A DNA stretch of 64,000 bases from Deltaproteobacteria bacterium (lineage in GTDB: Bacteria; Myxococcota_A; UBA9042; PHBI01; JACKFB01), in contig JACKFB010000013.1 in NCBI GenBank assembly GCA_020632695.1, positions 1-64,000 of the forward strand, in the 5' to 3' direction. Below the pieces are notes generated by a model, which did no database searches, was not told where the DNA came from, and saw nothing but the letters and a program-made list of their open reading frames with translations. This document shows, one piece after another, positions 18,715 through 29,506 of the stretch. The translations under genes were made by a program, and so were the position numbers. Each line of letters opens with the position of its first letter. The stretch's first letter is position 1.

Positions 18715-21700
18715 CTATCCGCGGGGTTCCAGGGTGAGCCCCTTGTGGTCGGCGGAGAAGCCGGAGGCCCGAAACGCCTCGGCGAGCGGCGCCTGGCGGG
18801 CCGGCTGGCCGTCGATGGTCTCGAGCCGCAGGGCGCGACCGCGCCGATGGCGGGCGGCCGCACGCAGCGCCTCGACGAGCAGGTCGAGCCGCCCGGGCGC
18901 CGCCAGCGCCGCGAAGGTGGTCAGCGCCTTGTGGCCCCGCTCGAGGAAGGCCACCGGCTCCCCGGCCACCAGCACCACCCGCGCCCCCGCCGCTCGCCGA
19001 GGCCGCCCGCCCTCGGCGACGGTCTGGGGCCAGGCCACCGTGACCCCGAAGGGGCAGGCCGGGTCGGTCGCGGCCAGCAGCAGCCCCCGCTCGGCCTCGG
19101 TGCCGGCCTCGTGCTCCATGCGCGCCGAGCGCAGCCGGTCCACGGCGCCGGGCCAGGCGAACTGGGCGCCGCCCAGCCCCTCGACGAAGTAGCCTCGGCG
19201 GATGCGGCCGGCCTCCTCCATCGCCCGGAACACCCGATAGATGCTCGCGAATCCGCCCACCAGCGGCTCGCTGGCCGCCACCTCGCGCGTCACCACCCCG
19301 TGGCGCTCGAGCAGCGCCACCGCCCGCGTGTGCGCCCGCTCGGTGGCCCCGGGCGCCACCCCGAGCTGGTCGCGCACCAGGGACCACCGCCCACCCGCCA
19401 GCGCCGCCCGGCGCGGACCGGGCCGCCGCGCCGAAGCCGTCCCGCGACCGCCCAGCGCCCGCAGCGGTTGGAAGGTGTCGTTGGTCAGCAGCCCCGCCCA
19501 GACCAGGTCCCACAGCGCCTCCAGCACGTCCTGCTCGCGGGTCTCGCCCTGCTCGCGGCTGGCCGCCAGGTGCAGCTCTTGGAAGAAGCACGCGCCGCGC
19601 GTCTCCAGGTGCGCCATCAGCGTGGCGTGGAGCGGCGAGGGCGCCTCCCACGGCGCCGGCGCGTCAAGCAGCAGACCCAGGCGCTCCCGCCGGTAGAGCG
19701 CGACGCGGCCGTCCTTGGGGCCCAGGGCCCCGTGGCCTACCCAGACGAGCTGGCCCAGCGCACCCAGCTCGTCGAGCATCCGCGGCTGGAAGTCGCGCAC
19801 CCGCGCCGGCAGCATCACCTGCTCCAGGTCGCGGAAGGACAGCGGCAGGCCCTCGAGCTGCGCGATGGCGGCCAGCAGGCGCTCGGGGCCCCCGCGGGCG
19901 TCGTCGCAGATGCCGTGCCAGGCGGGCAGAAAGCGCGCGAGCACGGCGGCCTCCACCGGGGCGACCTCCCGCCGCAGCCTGGCCAGGGTGCGCTGGCGGG
20001 CGCGGCGCAAGACCTCGGGGTCGCACCACTCGCGCTCGGTGCCCCCCGGGCGCAGCTCGCCGCGCATGAGCTGGCCCGACGCCTCGAGCGCCACGAGCAC
20101 GGCCTCGACCGCGGCCGGGCGCAGCGCGTAGCGGCGGGCGACGTCGCGGGCCACGAAGGGCCCGTGGGTGCGCGCGTAGCGCTGCAGCAGCGCGGGCAGG
20201 GCCGCGTCGACCGGGTCCAGGAAGGCCAGCGGGACGCCGGGCGGCGGCTGGCAGCCCAGGGCGTCCCGGTACAGGCCCGTGTCCTCGACGGCGATGAAGC
20301 GCGCCTCGGCCCCGACCCGCAGCCCGACGGCGCGCCGGGCGGTGACCAGCTCGGCGAGCCAGGCCTCGGCGTCGCCGTCGCTGCGGGCGACGAGCTCGGC
20401 GACGTCCAGGTCGCCGAGCCGCCGCAGCACGTCGTGCAGGCCGTCGGCGTGGCGCGCGCGGTAGCCGTCGGCCAACAGCTGCAGCTCGGCCTCGAGCGCG
20501 TCGAGCACGCTGGCGTCCAGCAGCTCGCGCAGCTCCTCGTGGCCCAGGAGCTCGCGCAGCATGTGGCGGTCCAGCGTCAGCGCGTGGGCGCGGCGCTCGG
20601 CCAGCGGCGCGTCGCCCTCATAGAGGGTCGAGGCGACGAAGGCGAAGACCAGCGAGCGCGAAAACGGCGAGGCGCTGGTGGTCTCGACCTGCTCGACGCG
20701 CACCTCGCGCCGGGCGATGGCGCGCAGCAGCTCGACCAGCGCCGGGAGATCCATCACGTCCTGGAGGCAGGCGCGGTAGGTCTCGAGCACGATGGGGAAG
20801 GCGGGGAACGCGCGGGCGACGGCCAGCAGGCGCTGGGACTTGAGACGCTGGGCCCACAGCGGCGTGCGGGAGCCCGGGTGGCGGCGCGGGAGCAGCAGCG
20901 CCCGCGACGCGTTCTCGCGGAACTGGGCGGCGAAGAGCGAGGAGTTCCCGAGCTGTTCGACGACCAGCGCCTCGACCTGATCGGCGTCGGGCAGGAGCAG
21001 GTCCAGGTCGGGGCCGCGTTCGTCGAGGCCTTCCTCGGCCTCCACGAAGCGCAGCACGATGCCGTCGTCGGTCCACAGGGTCTGGACGTCGAAGCCCGCG
21101 GAGACCGACAGCCGCGCCTCCAACGCCAGCGCCCACGGGGCGTGCACGCGGGCGCCGAAGGGCGAGAGGATGCAGACCCGCAGGTCGCCCAGCTCGTCGC
21201 GGAAGCGCTCGATGGTGATGGCGCGGTCGGTGGGCAGGGTGCCGGTCGCCTCGCGCTGCTCCTCCAGGTAGCGGACCAGGTTGCGGGCGGCCAGCGGGTC
21301 GAGACGCCAGTCGCTCTGGAGATGCTCCTCGGCGGCGGCCTCGTCCATGGCGCCCAGCTCGCGCACGAAGGCGCCCACCGCGCGACCGAGCTCCACCGGG
21401 CGTCCGGGCCCCTCGCCGTGCCAGAAGGGCAGGCGCCCCGGCTGACCGGGCGCCGGGCTGACGATGACGCGGTCGCGGGTGATCTCCTCGATGCGCCAGG
21501 TCGACGCGCCCAGCATGAAGGTCTGGCCCGGCAGCGACTCGTGGACCATCTCCTCGTCCAGCTCGCCCACGCGCGGGCCCTCGGGTCCCAGGTGCACGCC
21601 GAAGAGGCCGCGGTCGGGGATGGTGCCGCCGCTGATGGCCGCCAGCGCCTTGGAGCCCTTGCGGCCGCTGAGCGTGTCGGTGTCGCGGTCCCAGACGATG

Positions 21701-23145
21701 CGCGGGCGCAGGTCGGCGAAGTCGGTGGACGGGTAGCGGCCGGCCAGCATGTCCAGGACGCCGGCGAGCAGCTCGTGGGTCAGGTCGCGGAAGCTGGCGG
21801 CCCGGTGCACCATCGCCTCGAGGTCGGCGACCGGCAGCGGCTCGAGCGCGGCCATCGCGACCACGTGCTGCGAGAGCACGTCCAGCGGGTTGCGCGGCAG
21901 CCGCAGCGCCTCGATGGCGCCCTCGACCATGCGCCCGGCGACGACGGTGGCCTCCAGCAGATCGCCGCGGTGCTTCGGAAAGACGCGCCCCTTGGAGACC
22001 TGCCCCACCCCGTGGCCGGCGCGCCCGATGCGCTGCAGCCCGGAGGCCACCGAGCCGGGCGACTCCACCAGCAGGACGAGATCGACGGCGCCCATGTCGA
22101 TGCCCAGCTCCAGCGAGCTGGTGGCGACGATGGCGCGGATGGTCCCGGCCTTGAGCGCCTCCTCGACGTTCTTGCGCTGGGAGTGGGAGATGCTGCCGTG
22201 GTGGGCGCCGACCAGGTCCTCGCCGGCCAGCTCGTTGAGGCGCTGGGCCAGGCGTTCGCAGAGGCCGCGGCTGTTCACGAAGACGATGGTCGTGCGGTGG
22301 GCGGAGATCAGCTCGAGCAGGCGGGGCTGGATCGCCGGCCACACGCTGGTGCGGCGCTCGGCCTCGGTGATGGGGCCGCCGCGCTCGGCGCCGAGCTCCT
22401 CGGGCAGCTCGACGCCATCGGAGGGGCGCGTCATGTCGGGGACGGGCACCTCGATGCGCAGGTCCAGGGCGGGGCGGGCGCTGGCGTCGACGACGGCGAC
22501 GGGGCGGTCGCCGCCGAGAAAGCGCGCGACCAGCTCCGGCGGGCGCACGGTGGCGGAGAGCCCGATGCGCTGGGGCTCGCGCTCGGTGAGGCGCGACAGG
22601 CGCTCGAGGGAGAGCGCCAGGTGGGCGCCGCGCTTGGTGGGCGCCAGGGCGTGGATCTCGTCGACGATGACGGTCTCGACGGTGCGCAGGGTCTCGCGCG
22701 CGGCCGAGCCCAGCAGCAGGTAGAGGGACTCGGGGGTGGTGACCAGGATCTCGGCCGGGTGGCGGACCAGGTCGCGGCGCTCCTTGGTGGTGGTGTCGCC
22801 GGTGCGGACGCCGACGCGGGGCAGGCGCAGCTCGGCGTGGCCCTGGCGGGCGGCCCGCTCGATGCCGGCCAGCGGTGCGCGCAGGTTGCGCTCGATGTCG
22901 TAGACCAGGGCCTTGAGCGGCGAGACGTAGAGCACGCGGACGCCGGGCGGGGCGTCCGGGGGCAGGCGGCTCAGCGCGTCGATGGACCACAGGAAGGCGG
23001 CCAGGGTCTTGCCGCTGCCGGTGGGCGCGATGAGCAGCACGTGCTCGCCGGCGGCGATGCGCTGCCAACCCTGGGTCTGGACCGGCGTGGGAGCGACGAA
23101 GGTGGCGTCGAACCAGGCACGGGTGGCGGGGCCGAAGGCGTCCAT
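18715..23145 (-). CDS. lhr: Lhr-type large ATP-dependent helicase
   Basis: The 1476-residue protein has superfamily 2 helicase motifs in order: Q-motif region VAPTPVQTQGW, Walker A APTGSGKT near residue 42, motif Ia YVSPLKALVYD, motif II VDEIHAL, SATVRPPE, and motif VI QRIGRAGHGVG. These are followed by the winged-helix and long C-terminal region typical of Lhr. Lhr translocates 3'-5' on single-stranded DNA and takes part in DNA repair. Length matches full Lhr (about 1500 residues), not the short Lhr-core form. The ATG at 23145 (MDAFGPATRAWF) is chosen because homology starts there; the frame stays open upstream only by composition. It begins 58 nt after the stop of the small lipoprotein gene, so the two may share a transcript. 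Confidence 0.92.
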   Translation of the reverse strand: MDAFGPATRAWFDATFVAPTPVQTQGWQRIAAGEHVLLIAPTGSGKTLAAFLWSIDALSRLPPDAPPGVRVLYVSPLKALVYDIERNLRAPLAGIERAARQGHAELRLPRVGVRTGDTTTKERRDLVRHPAEILVTTPESLYLLLGSAARETLRTVETVIVDEIHALAPTKRGAHLALSLERLSRLTEREPQRIGLSATVRPPELVARFLGGDRPVAVVDASARPALDLRIEVPVPDMTRPSDGVELPEELGAERGGPITEAERRTSVWPAIQPRLLELISAHRTTIVFVNSRGLCERLAQRLNELAGEDLVGAHHGSISHSQRKNVEEALKAGTIRAIVATSSLELGIDMGAVDLVLLVESPGSVASGLQRIGRAGHGVGQVSKGRVFPKHRGDLLEATVVAGRMVEGAIEALRLPRNPLDVLSQHVVAMAALEPLPVADLEAMVHRAASFRDLTHELLAGVLDMLAGRYPSTDFADLRPRIVWDRDTDTLSGRKGSKALAAISGGTIPDRGLFGVHLGPEGPRVGELDEEMVHESLPGQTFMLGASTWRIEEITRDRVIVSPAPGQPGRLPFWHGEGPGRPVELGRAVGAFVRELGAMDEAAAEEHLQSDWRLDPLAARNLVRYLEEQREATGTLPTDRAITIERFRDELGDLRVCILSPFGARVHAPWALALEARLSVSAGFDVQTLWTDDGIVLRFVEAEEGLDERGPDLDLLLPDADQVEALVVEQLGNSSLFAAQFRENASRALLLPRRHPGSRTPLWAQRLKSQRLLAVARAFPAFPIVLETYRACLQDVMDLPALVELLRAIARREVRVEQVETTSASPFSRSLVFAFVASTLYEGDAPLAERRAHALTLDRHMLRELLGHEELRELLDASVLDALEAELQLLADGYRARHADGLHDVLRRLGDLDVAELVARSDGDAEAWLAELVTARRAVGLRVGAEARFIAVEDTGLYRDALGCQPPPGVPLAFLDPVDAALPALLQRYARTHGPFVARDVARRYALRPAAVEAVLVALEASGQLMRGELRPGGTEREWCDPEVLRRARQRTLARLRREVAPVEAAVLARFLPAWHGICDDARGGPERLLAAIAQLEGLPLSFRDLEQVMLPARVRDFQPRMLDELGALGQLVWVGHGALGPKDGRVALYRRERLGLLLDAPAPWEAPSPLHATLMAHLETRGACFFQELHLAASREQGETREQDVLEALWDLVWAGLLTNDTFQPLRALGGRGTASARRPGPRRAALAGGRWSLVRDQLGVAPGATERAHTRAVALLERHGVVTREVAASEPLVGGFASIYRVFRAMEEAGRIRRGYFVEGLGGAQFAWPGAVDRLRSARMEHEAGTEAERGLLLAATDPACPFGVTVAWPQTVAEGGRPRRAAGARVVLVAGEPVAFLERGHKALTTFAALAAPGRLDLLVEALRAAARHRRGRALRLETIDGQPARQAPLAEAFRASGFSADHKGLTLEPRG

Positions 23146-23203
23146 GGGCGCGATGGTGGGCTGGCGGCGTCGCGGCCGCAAGGCCCACGCGGGGAGCGCC
23201 GCG

Positions 23204-23509
23204 TCAGGGGCGGCCGGGACCGTCGCGCGGGTCGACCGGCTGCGGATCGTGGGCGGGATCGCTGTCGAGGCGCGAGGGGGAGCCTCGCTCGGCGCAGGTG
23301 CAGACGCGGCAGCCGCGCTTGTCGATGTCGCAGACCGGGGTGCCCCAGATGCAGACGGGCGTGTACTCGACGCACTCGCCGGCGCCGTAGTCCCTGGTCT
23401 GCCGGGTGTGGCAGCCGAGCGCGCCCAGGGCCAGCAGCGCGAGGGCCGCCAGGGCGAAGAGCGCCGAGCGGGCCAGGCGGGGGCGGCGGGCGAGGGCGGG
23501 CTCCGACAT
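23204..23509 (-). CDS. Small Cys-rich lipoprotein
   Basis: This encodes a 101-residue precursor beginning MSEPALARRPRLAR, with a hydrophobic core and the lipobox LGALGC. The mature part has seven further Cys in about 30 residues (ECVEYTPVCIWGTPVC, GCRVCTC), followed by a Pro/Asp-rich tail. The family is not recognised; a small disulfide-bonded periplasmic domain is likely. The ATG at 23509 is preferred over one 13 codons upstream because it starts the signal peptide. Confidence 0.7.
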   Translation of the reverse strand: MSEPALARRPRLARSALFALAALALLALGALGCHTRQTRDYGAGECVEYTPVCIWGTPVCDIDKRGCRVCTCAERGSPSRLDSDPAHDPQPVDPRDGPGRP

Positions 23510-23661
23510 GGGGCGACGATAGCATGGCGCCGCCGCTTGGCGCAGCATCCGTGTCGCCTGGATGCTCGGGGGCCAGCGACTTGCGCGGGCGGGCGCTCTG
23601 TCGCATCGTCTGCCGCCGAGGCTCCCCTGTGCGAGCCCACCGAACCCGACTGGAGGACCGA

Positions 23662-24543
23662 ATGAACCGTTTGGCGATGCCTGCTCTGTTGACCCTGGGC
23701 CTGATGACGGGCGGGCTGGCGCTCGGCTGCGACAAGAAGGGGGAGGGCGAGGCTGCGGCCGAAGCCACCGCCGAGAAGGTGGCCCCGGCCGAGGCGGGCG
23801 AGAAGAAGGCCGAGGAGGCCAAGCCGGCCGAGGCGACCAAGGCGGCCGAGGAGCCCGCCGCGGCGAAGGCCGACGAACCCGCCGAGGCCGCGCCCGCCAA
23901 GGCCGCCGAGGCGCCCGCCGAGGCCAGGCCCGAGGGCACGCCCGTGCCGCCCGGCTCGACCCACCCCGACCTGATGGATCCGACCAAGGCCACCGCCAAG
24001 GCGCCCGACACCTACAAGGTGAAGTTCGAGACCACCAAGGGCGACTTCACCATCGACGTCGACCGGAGCTGGTCGCCGCTCGGGGCCGACCGCTTCTACA
24101 ACCTGGTCAAGGTGGGCTTCTTCGACGGCACGGCCTTCTTCCGCGTCATCAAGGGCTTCATGGCCCAGATCGGCATCCACGGCGACCCGCGGGTCGCCGC
24201 GGTGTGGAAGGACGCGCGCATCCAGGACGATCCGGGCGGCAAGCAGTCCAACGCCCGCGGCTACGTCAGCTTCGCGACCGCCGGCCCCAACACGCGGACC
24301 ACGCAGTTCTTCATCAACTTCGCCGACAACGGGCGCCTGGACCAGATGGGCTTCACCCCCTTCGGCAAGATCGACGCCGAGGGGATGCAGGTGGTCGACG
24401 CGCTCTACGCGGGCTACGGCGAGGGCGCCCCGCGCGGCCGCGGCCCCGACCAGGGCCGCATGCAGAGCCAGGGCAACGAGTACCTGGCCAAGGACTTCCC
24501 GATGCTCGACTACGTGAAGACCGCGAAGGTCGTCGGCGAGTAG
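23662..24543 (+). CDS. Cyclophilin-type peptidyl-prolyl isomerase lipoprotein
   Basis: The 293-residue precursor has a signal with the lipobox LALGC and an Ala/Glu/Lys/Pro-rich linker to about residue 95. A compact bacterial cyclophilin domain follows: FETTKGDFTIDV, FYNLVKVGFFDGTAFFRVI, the catalytic-site FRVIKGFMAQ, and TTQFFINFADNGRLD. It would catalyse cis-trans isomerisation of prolyl bonds in envelope proteins. The ATG at 23662 has TGGAGG 5-10 nt upstream. The linker shares its composition with the lipoprotein at 17985. The methionine sulfoxide reductase frame follows with no gap. Confidence 0.92.
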   Translation: MNRLAMPALLTLGLMTGGLALGCDKKGEGEAAAEATAEKVAPAEAGEKKAEEAKPAEATKAAEEPAAAKADEPAEAAPAKAAEAPAEARPEGTPVPPGSTHPDLMDPTKATAKAPDTYKVKFETTKGDFTIDVDRSWSPLGADRFYNLVKVGFFDGTAFFRVIKGFMAQIGIHGDPRVAAVWKDARIQDDPGGKQSNARGYVSFATAGPNTRTTQFFINFADNGRLDQMGFTPFGKIDAEGMQVVDALYAGYGEGAPRGRGPDQGRMQSQGNEYLAKDFPMLDYVKTAKVVGE

Positions 24544-24604
24544 GGCGCTGGACGCGCTCTCCGGGGACGCCTCGCCCGAGGCGCGCGCGCAGCACTACGA
24601 GCAG

Positions 24605-25042
24605 GTGGCTCGGGCGCTGCGCTCGCTGCTCGAGGGTGAGGACGACTGGGTGTCGGCCATGGCCACCACGGTCTGTGAGCTGCACCACGCCTTCGACTGG
24701 TTCCACTGGACGGGCTTCTACCGGGTGGTGGCGCCCGAGCTGCTGGCGGTCGGGCCCTACCAGGGCGGGCACGGGTGTCTGCGCATCCCGTTCTCGCGGG
24801 GCGTGTGCGGAGCGGCCGCGCGCACGCGGCAGACGCAGCGCGTCGACGACGTCCACGCCCGCGCCGACCACATCGCCTGCGCCGCGACGACGCGTTCGGA
24901 GATCGTCGTCCCGGTGCTCGGGCGCGACGGGCGCGTCATCGCCGTGCTCGACGTCGACTCGGACCACCCGGCCGCCTTCAGCCAGGTGGACCAGGACGCG
25001 CTCGAGCGCCTTTGCCAGGAGCTGGGCGCCCGCTTCGGCTGA
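24605..25042 (+). CDS. msrC: Free methionine-(R)-sulfoxide reductase (GAF domain)
   Basis: The product is a GAF-domain fRMsr, which reduces free Met-R-sulfoxide. All three Cys of the family are present: GCLRIPFSRGVC (two Cys) and DHIACAATTRSEIVVP (third). WTGFYRVV and LDVDSDHPAAFSQVDQ complete the fold. The GTG at 24605 is the first conventional start and gives 145 residues. However, the residues just before it (AQHYEQV) also align with the family N-terminus, and no ATG, GTG or TTG occurs upstream in frame after the stop at 24515. A CTG at 24548, next to the stop of the cyclophilin gene (24541-24543), could be the real start by coupled translation. Confidence 0.85.
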   Translation: MARALRSLLEGEDDWVSAMATTVCELHHAFDWFHWTGFYRVVAPELLAVGPYQGGHGCLRIPFSRGVCGAAARTRQTQRVDDVHARADHIACAATTRSEIVVPVLGRDGRVIAVLDVDSDHPAAFSQVDQDALERLCQELGARFG

Positions 25043-25079
25043 CCGCCTCCGGTGCGCACGCCGCGGCCCGGTCGGCGTC

Positions 25080-25439
25080 TCAGGTCCGCAGGGCCTCGGC
25101 CCAGTCGGCCTCGCGGAAGCCGACCAGCACGCGGTCGCCCAGATCGAGCAGCGGTCGCTTGACCAGCTTGCCGTCGGCGGCGAGCGCCGTCAGCGCGTCC
25201 TCGTCGGACATCGTCGCGAGGCGGTCCTTGAAGCCGCCCGCCCGGTAGCTCTCGCCGCTGGTGTTGAAGAGCTTGCGCAGGGGCTCGCCCGAGCGCTGCC
25301 ACAGGTCGCGGAGCGTGCCGGCGTCCGGCGGCTCGGCCACCAGGTCGCGCAGCTCGGGGGAGAACCCGTGGGAGTCGAGCCACTTGATGGCCTTCCGGCA
25401 GGTGCTGCAACGGGGATAGTGGTAGAGGGTCGCGTTCAT
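25080..25439 (-). CDS. ArsC/Spx-family thioredoxin-fold protein
   Basis: The 119-residue protein begins MNATLYHYPRCSTCRKA, with CxxC at residues 11-14, and has LRKLFNTSGESYR and LVKRPLLDLGDRVLVGF. These are typical of the ArsC/Spx/YffB family, which includes arsenate reductases and RNA-polymerase-binding regulators. The CxxC form is seen in Spx-like and YffB-like members, so arsenate reduction is not assured. It is the last gene of the his transcription unit: its ATG (25437-25439) overlaps the stop of the upstream peptidase-like gene (ATGA). The convergent msrC stop is 37 bp away. Confidence 0.85.
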   Translation of the reverse strand: MNATLYHYPRCSTCRKAIKWLDSHGFSPELRDLVAEPPDAGTLRDLWQRSGEPLRKLFNTSGESYRAGGFKDRLATMSDEDALTALAADGKLVKRPLLDLGDRVLVGFREADWAEALRT

Positions 25440-26958
25440 GGGGCGTCTCCAGGTCGGTGCTCCGCGCCCGGGGGGACGCGGGCGGTGATGGCGTCGCGAA
25501 TGGGGGAAAGGCGTGCGGGGACCGGGCGCACCCGGTCGCCGCCGTCGCTGAGCTCGAGGCCCAGCTCGGCGCGCAGCGGCGCCAGGTCGGGGAAGTCCTG
25601 CGACGCCAGCCAGGGCTCGGCGATGCGGCTGAAGAGCGGCGCCTCCCACCAGTCGTCGAGGGCCTCCACCAGCTCCGCCGCCGACCAGAAGCGTCCGTGC
25701 ACGCGGCAGCAGGCCTGCAGGTGCCGCATGGCGTCGTCCAGGCTGCGCCGGCCGCCGCTGGCCTCCCGCAGCGCCACGTCCCAGGCCAGGGCGATGGCCG
25801 CGCCCCCCCAGTAGACGCGCATGTAGGCGTGGCTGCTCCCCATGGCGCGGCTCTCCTCGGCCAGGCTGCGCCCGGTGCCGCCGCGCCGGCCGCGCTCGAA
25901 GCCCTCGTGCAGCCGCTGCCACGCCTCGGTCGCGGTCAGGAAGCCTGCGCGCGCGCGCAGCACCTCGCTGTAGTACATGGTGACGCCCTCGGACAGCCAG
26001 GCGTCGTCCTTGCGGATGGCGGGCATCTCCAGGTGGAAGAGCTCGTGGATGGCGATCCACTCGCCGGGCAGCGCCGGGTCGTGCGCTCGCGGATCGAGGA
26101 GCAGCAGCAGGCCCGCGCCCCCGCCGCGCATCGCCATCCCGAAGCGCACCGGGCTGTCGTCCCCGTCAGGCGACGGGATGACCAGCACCTGCGCAGGGGT
26201 CGGGTCGGTCGCCCCGAAGACCAGCGCGTTGGCGGCAGCCGAGGCCTCGAGCCAGCGCTGGATCCCCCGGTCGGTGGCGGCGCGCTCGCCGTCCAGCACC
26301 GCCACCTCCATCGGCCCCCGCTTGGAGGGCACGGTGAACCGGGACAGGCGGCCCACGGCGATCCGCGCCGTCCCGTCGAAGGCGGTGGCGTCCAGGACGC
26401 GGCTGCCGTCGTCGGCGACGGGCCAGGGCGAAGAGGCGCTCAGGCCCTCGGGCAGCACGAAGCGCACCCGGCCGCGGTAGCCGCGAGGCAGGTCCCGGGG
26501 GCGCCACAGGAGGAGATCGGGGTCGATGAACGCGCTGGCCGCCGAGCGGCGGGCGCCGTGGCCGCCGGAGCCGGAGGCGAGCAGCGCAGCGAGGTCGATG
26601 GTGTAGTCGACGCAGGCGCCCGCGCCGGCCTCGCTCAGGTCGATGGCGCCCGAGTCGCCGTCGACGCGGAGCGCCGAGCCGCGCGGCGCCAGGACGGCGC
26701 CGACGAGCCAGCGCGAGGCCCGGGGTGAGCCCGGCACCAGCACCTCGGGCGGGTCGGCGAAGCAGGCGCGCACGCTCAGGCGGCTCAGCGCGGCGTCCGC
26801 CTCGAGGCGCCAGACGGCGTCGGGGGCGTCGGGGCCTCGCTGGGGCCCGCCCAGGGTTGCCCGCGGCGCGCAGGCGCAGCCCAGGCCAGCGCAGAGCAGG
26901 ATGATCGCAGCGAGGACCGGCGCGTCCCAGGCGGCCTCAGCGCGCCGCGCACCGCGCC

Positions 26959-26962
<4 letters not shown>
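25436..26962 (-). CDS. HExxH metallopeptidase-like lipoprotein
   Basis: This encodes a 508-residue precursor with a signal and lipobox CAGLGC near residue 29. The C-terminal half has a gluzincin-like site, WIAIHELFHLEMP, followed 14 residues after the second His by the Glu of LSEGVTMYYSEV, reminiscent of M61/M1 aminopeptidases though with shorter spacing. The N-terminal half is beta-rich and resembles the region before the catalytic domain in M61 enzymes (VLPEGLSASSPWPVADDG). It is probably an envelope peptidase of unknown substrate. Its ATG overlaps the hisD stop and its stop overlaps the next start (both ATGA). It is therefore embedded in the his operon, although no link to histidine synthesis is evident. 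Confidence 0.75.
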
Positions 26963-28213
<1,251 letters not shown>

Positions 28214-28221
<8 letters not shown>

Positions 28222-29506
28222 CGCCGCTCCCTCCCCCGGCCAGCGCCCCCGGCTTGGCGTCGCCCGCCCGCCGCGTCACGCCCAGCGCGCGCCGGTCCAG
28301 CTCGCGCTCCACCGCCTCCAGGTCCACCCCGGCCCGCGCCAGGGCCACCATCGCGAAGTAGAGCACGTCGGCCGCCTCGGCCGCGACGTGCTCCGGCCCG
28401 GTGGCGTCGGCGAGCTCGCCGGCCTCCTCGATGAGCTTGGCCCGCAGCAGCGCCGGGTCGCCCAGCAGGCGCGCCGTGTAGCTGCCGGGCGGCGCCGACG
28501 CGGCCCGCGCGCGCAAGGTCTCGGCCAGGGCCGGGAGGCCGCCCAGCTCGCCCCAGCAGCTCGTCGTGTCCAGGTGGCAGAATCCCGGGGGCGCCTGGCG
28601 CACCACGAAGCGCAGCGCGTCGCGGTCGCAGTCGAGGTCGATGGCGAGAAGCTCCTGGGTGGCGCCCGAGCTCTCGCCCTTCGTCCACAAGCCGCCGCGC
28701 GAGCGCGACCAGTACACGCCGCGGCCCGTCTCCACCGCCCGTGCCAGGCTCCGGGCGTTGGACCACGCCAGCCCCAGCGCCCGGCCGTGCACGTCGCAGA
28801 TCACCGTCGCCCAGAGCCCGTCCGGCCGGTCGGTGCGCAGCGGCGCCGCGATGGCCTCGCCCAGCGACAGCCGCCCCGTGTACAGCGCCATGCCCACCTG
28901 CGCGTCGGCGCCCAGCCGGTCCAGCTCGGCGATCTCGGCCGCGGTCGTCACCCCGCCGGCGATGGTCACCCGCGCGGGTCCCGCCGCCTCGACGATGGCC
29001 TGGACGCGCCCCATGTCGGTGCCGCCCAGCCGCCCCTCGCGCTCGACGAAGGTGACCAGGAAGCCGCTGACGTGCTCGCGCAGCTCGGCGATGCGCTCGA
29101 GGATCCCCCGGCCGGTGCCCTTGCGCCAGCCCTCGACCACCACCTCGCCGTCGCGGGCGTCCAGCGCCGCGATGAGCCGCTCCTTGGGCAGCCTCGACAG
29201 CAGCTCGGGCCGCGCCGCCGTGCCCAGGATGATGCGCCGCGCGCCCGCGTCGAGCCAGCGCCTCGCCGTCTCCTCGTCGCGGATGCCGCCGCCCACCCGG
29301 CACGCCGCCTCGCGGCACAGCGCCTCGATCAGCTCGCGGTTGCTGCCCTGCCCGAGCGCCGCGTCCAGGTCGATGACCGCCACCTCGCCGGCCAGCCGGA
29401 AGCGCCGCGCGATGGGCAGCGGATCGCCCGCGTCGATGGCCCGCTTCTCGCCGCCGATGAGCTGGACGGCCTGCCCCTCCATGAGGTCGATGGACGGCAC
29501 GATCAT
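28214..29506 (-). CDS. hisAIE: HisA-HisI-HisE trifunctional fusion
   Basis: The 430-residue protein joins three histidine enzymes in one chain. Residues 1-235 are the HisA isomerase barrel: catalytic Asp in PSIDLMEGQAVQL, second Asp in LDARDGEVVVEGW, phosphate site AGGVTT. Residues 245-335 are HisI, phosphoribosyl-AMP cyclohydrolase: WSRSRGGLWTKGESSG, metal site DLDCD, and zinc Cys in FCHLDTTSCW, with all three Cys kept. Residues 340-410 are HisE, phosphoribosyl-ATP pyrophosphohydrolase: LIEEAGELADA and EAADVLYFAMVAL. HisI-HisE fusion is common; having HisA in front of them is unusual. Start and stop overlap hisF (ATGA) and hisD. The Pro/Gly tail is not conserved. Confidence 0.95.

Noticed and set aside
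18745..24543. A nearly 2000-codon open frame on the plus strand opposite the Lhr helicase gene
   Set aside because: It is a GC-composition shadow: its translation is Gly/Gln/Arg/Ala-rich without motifs until it enters the real cyclophilin gene at 23662, and the minus strand carries all helicase motifs.
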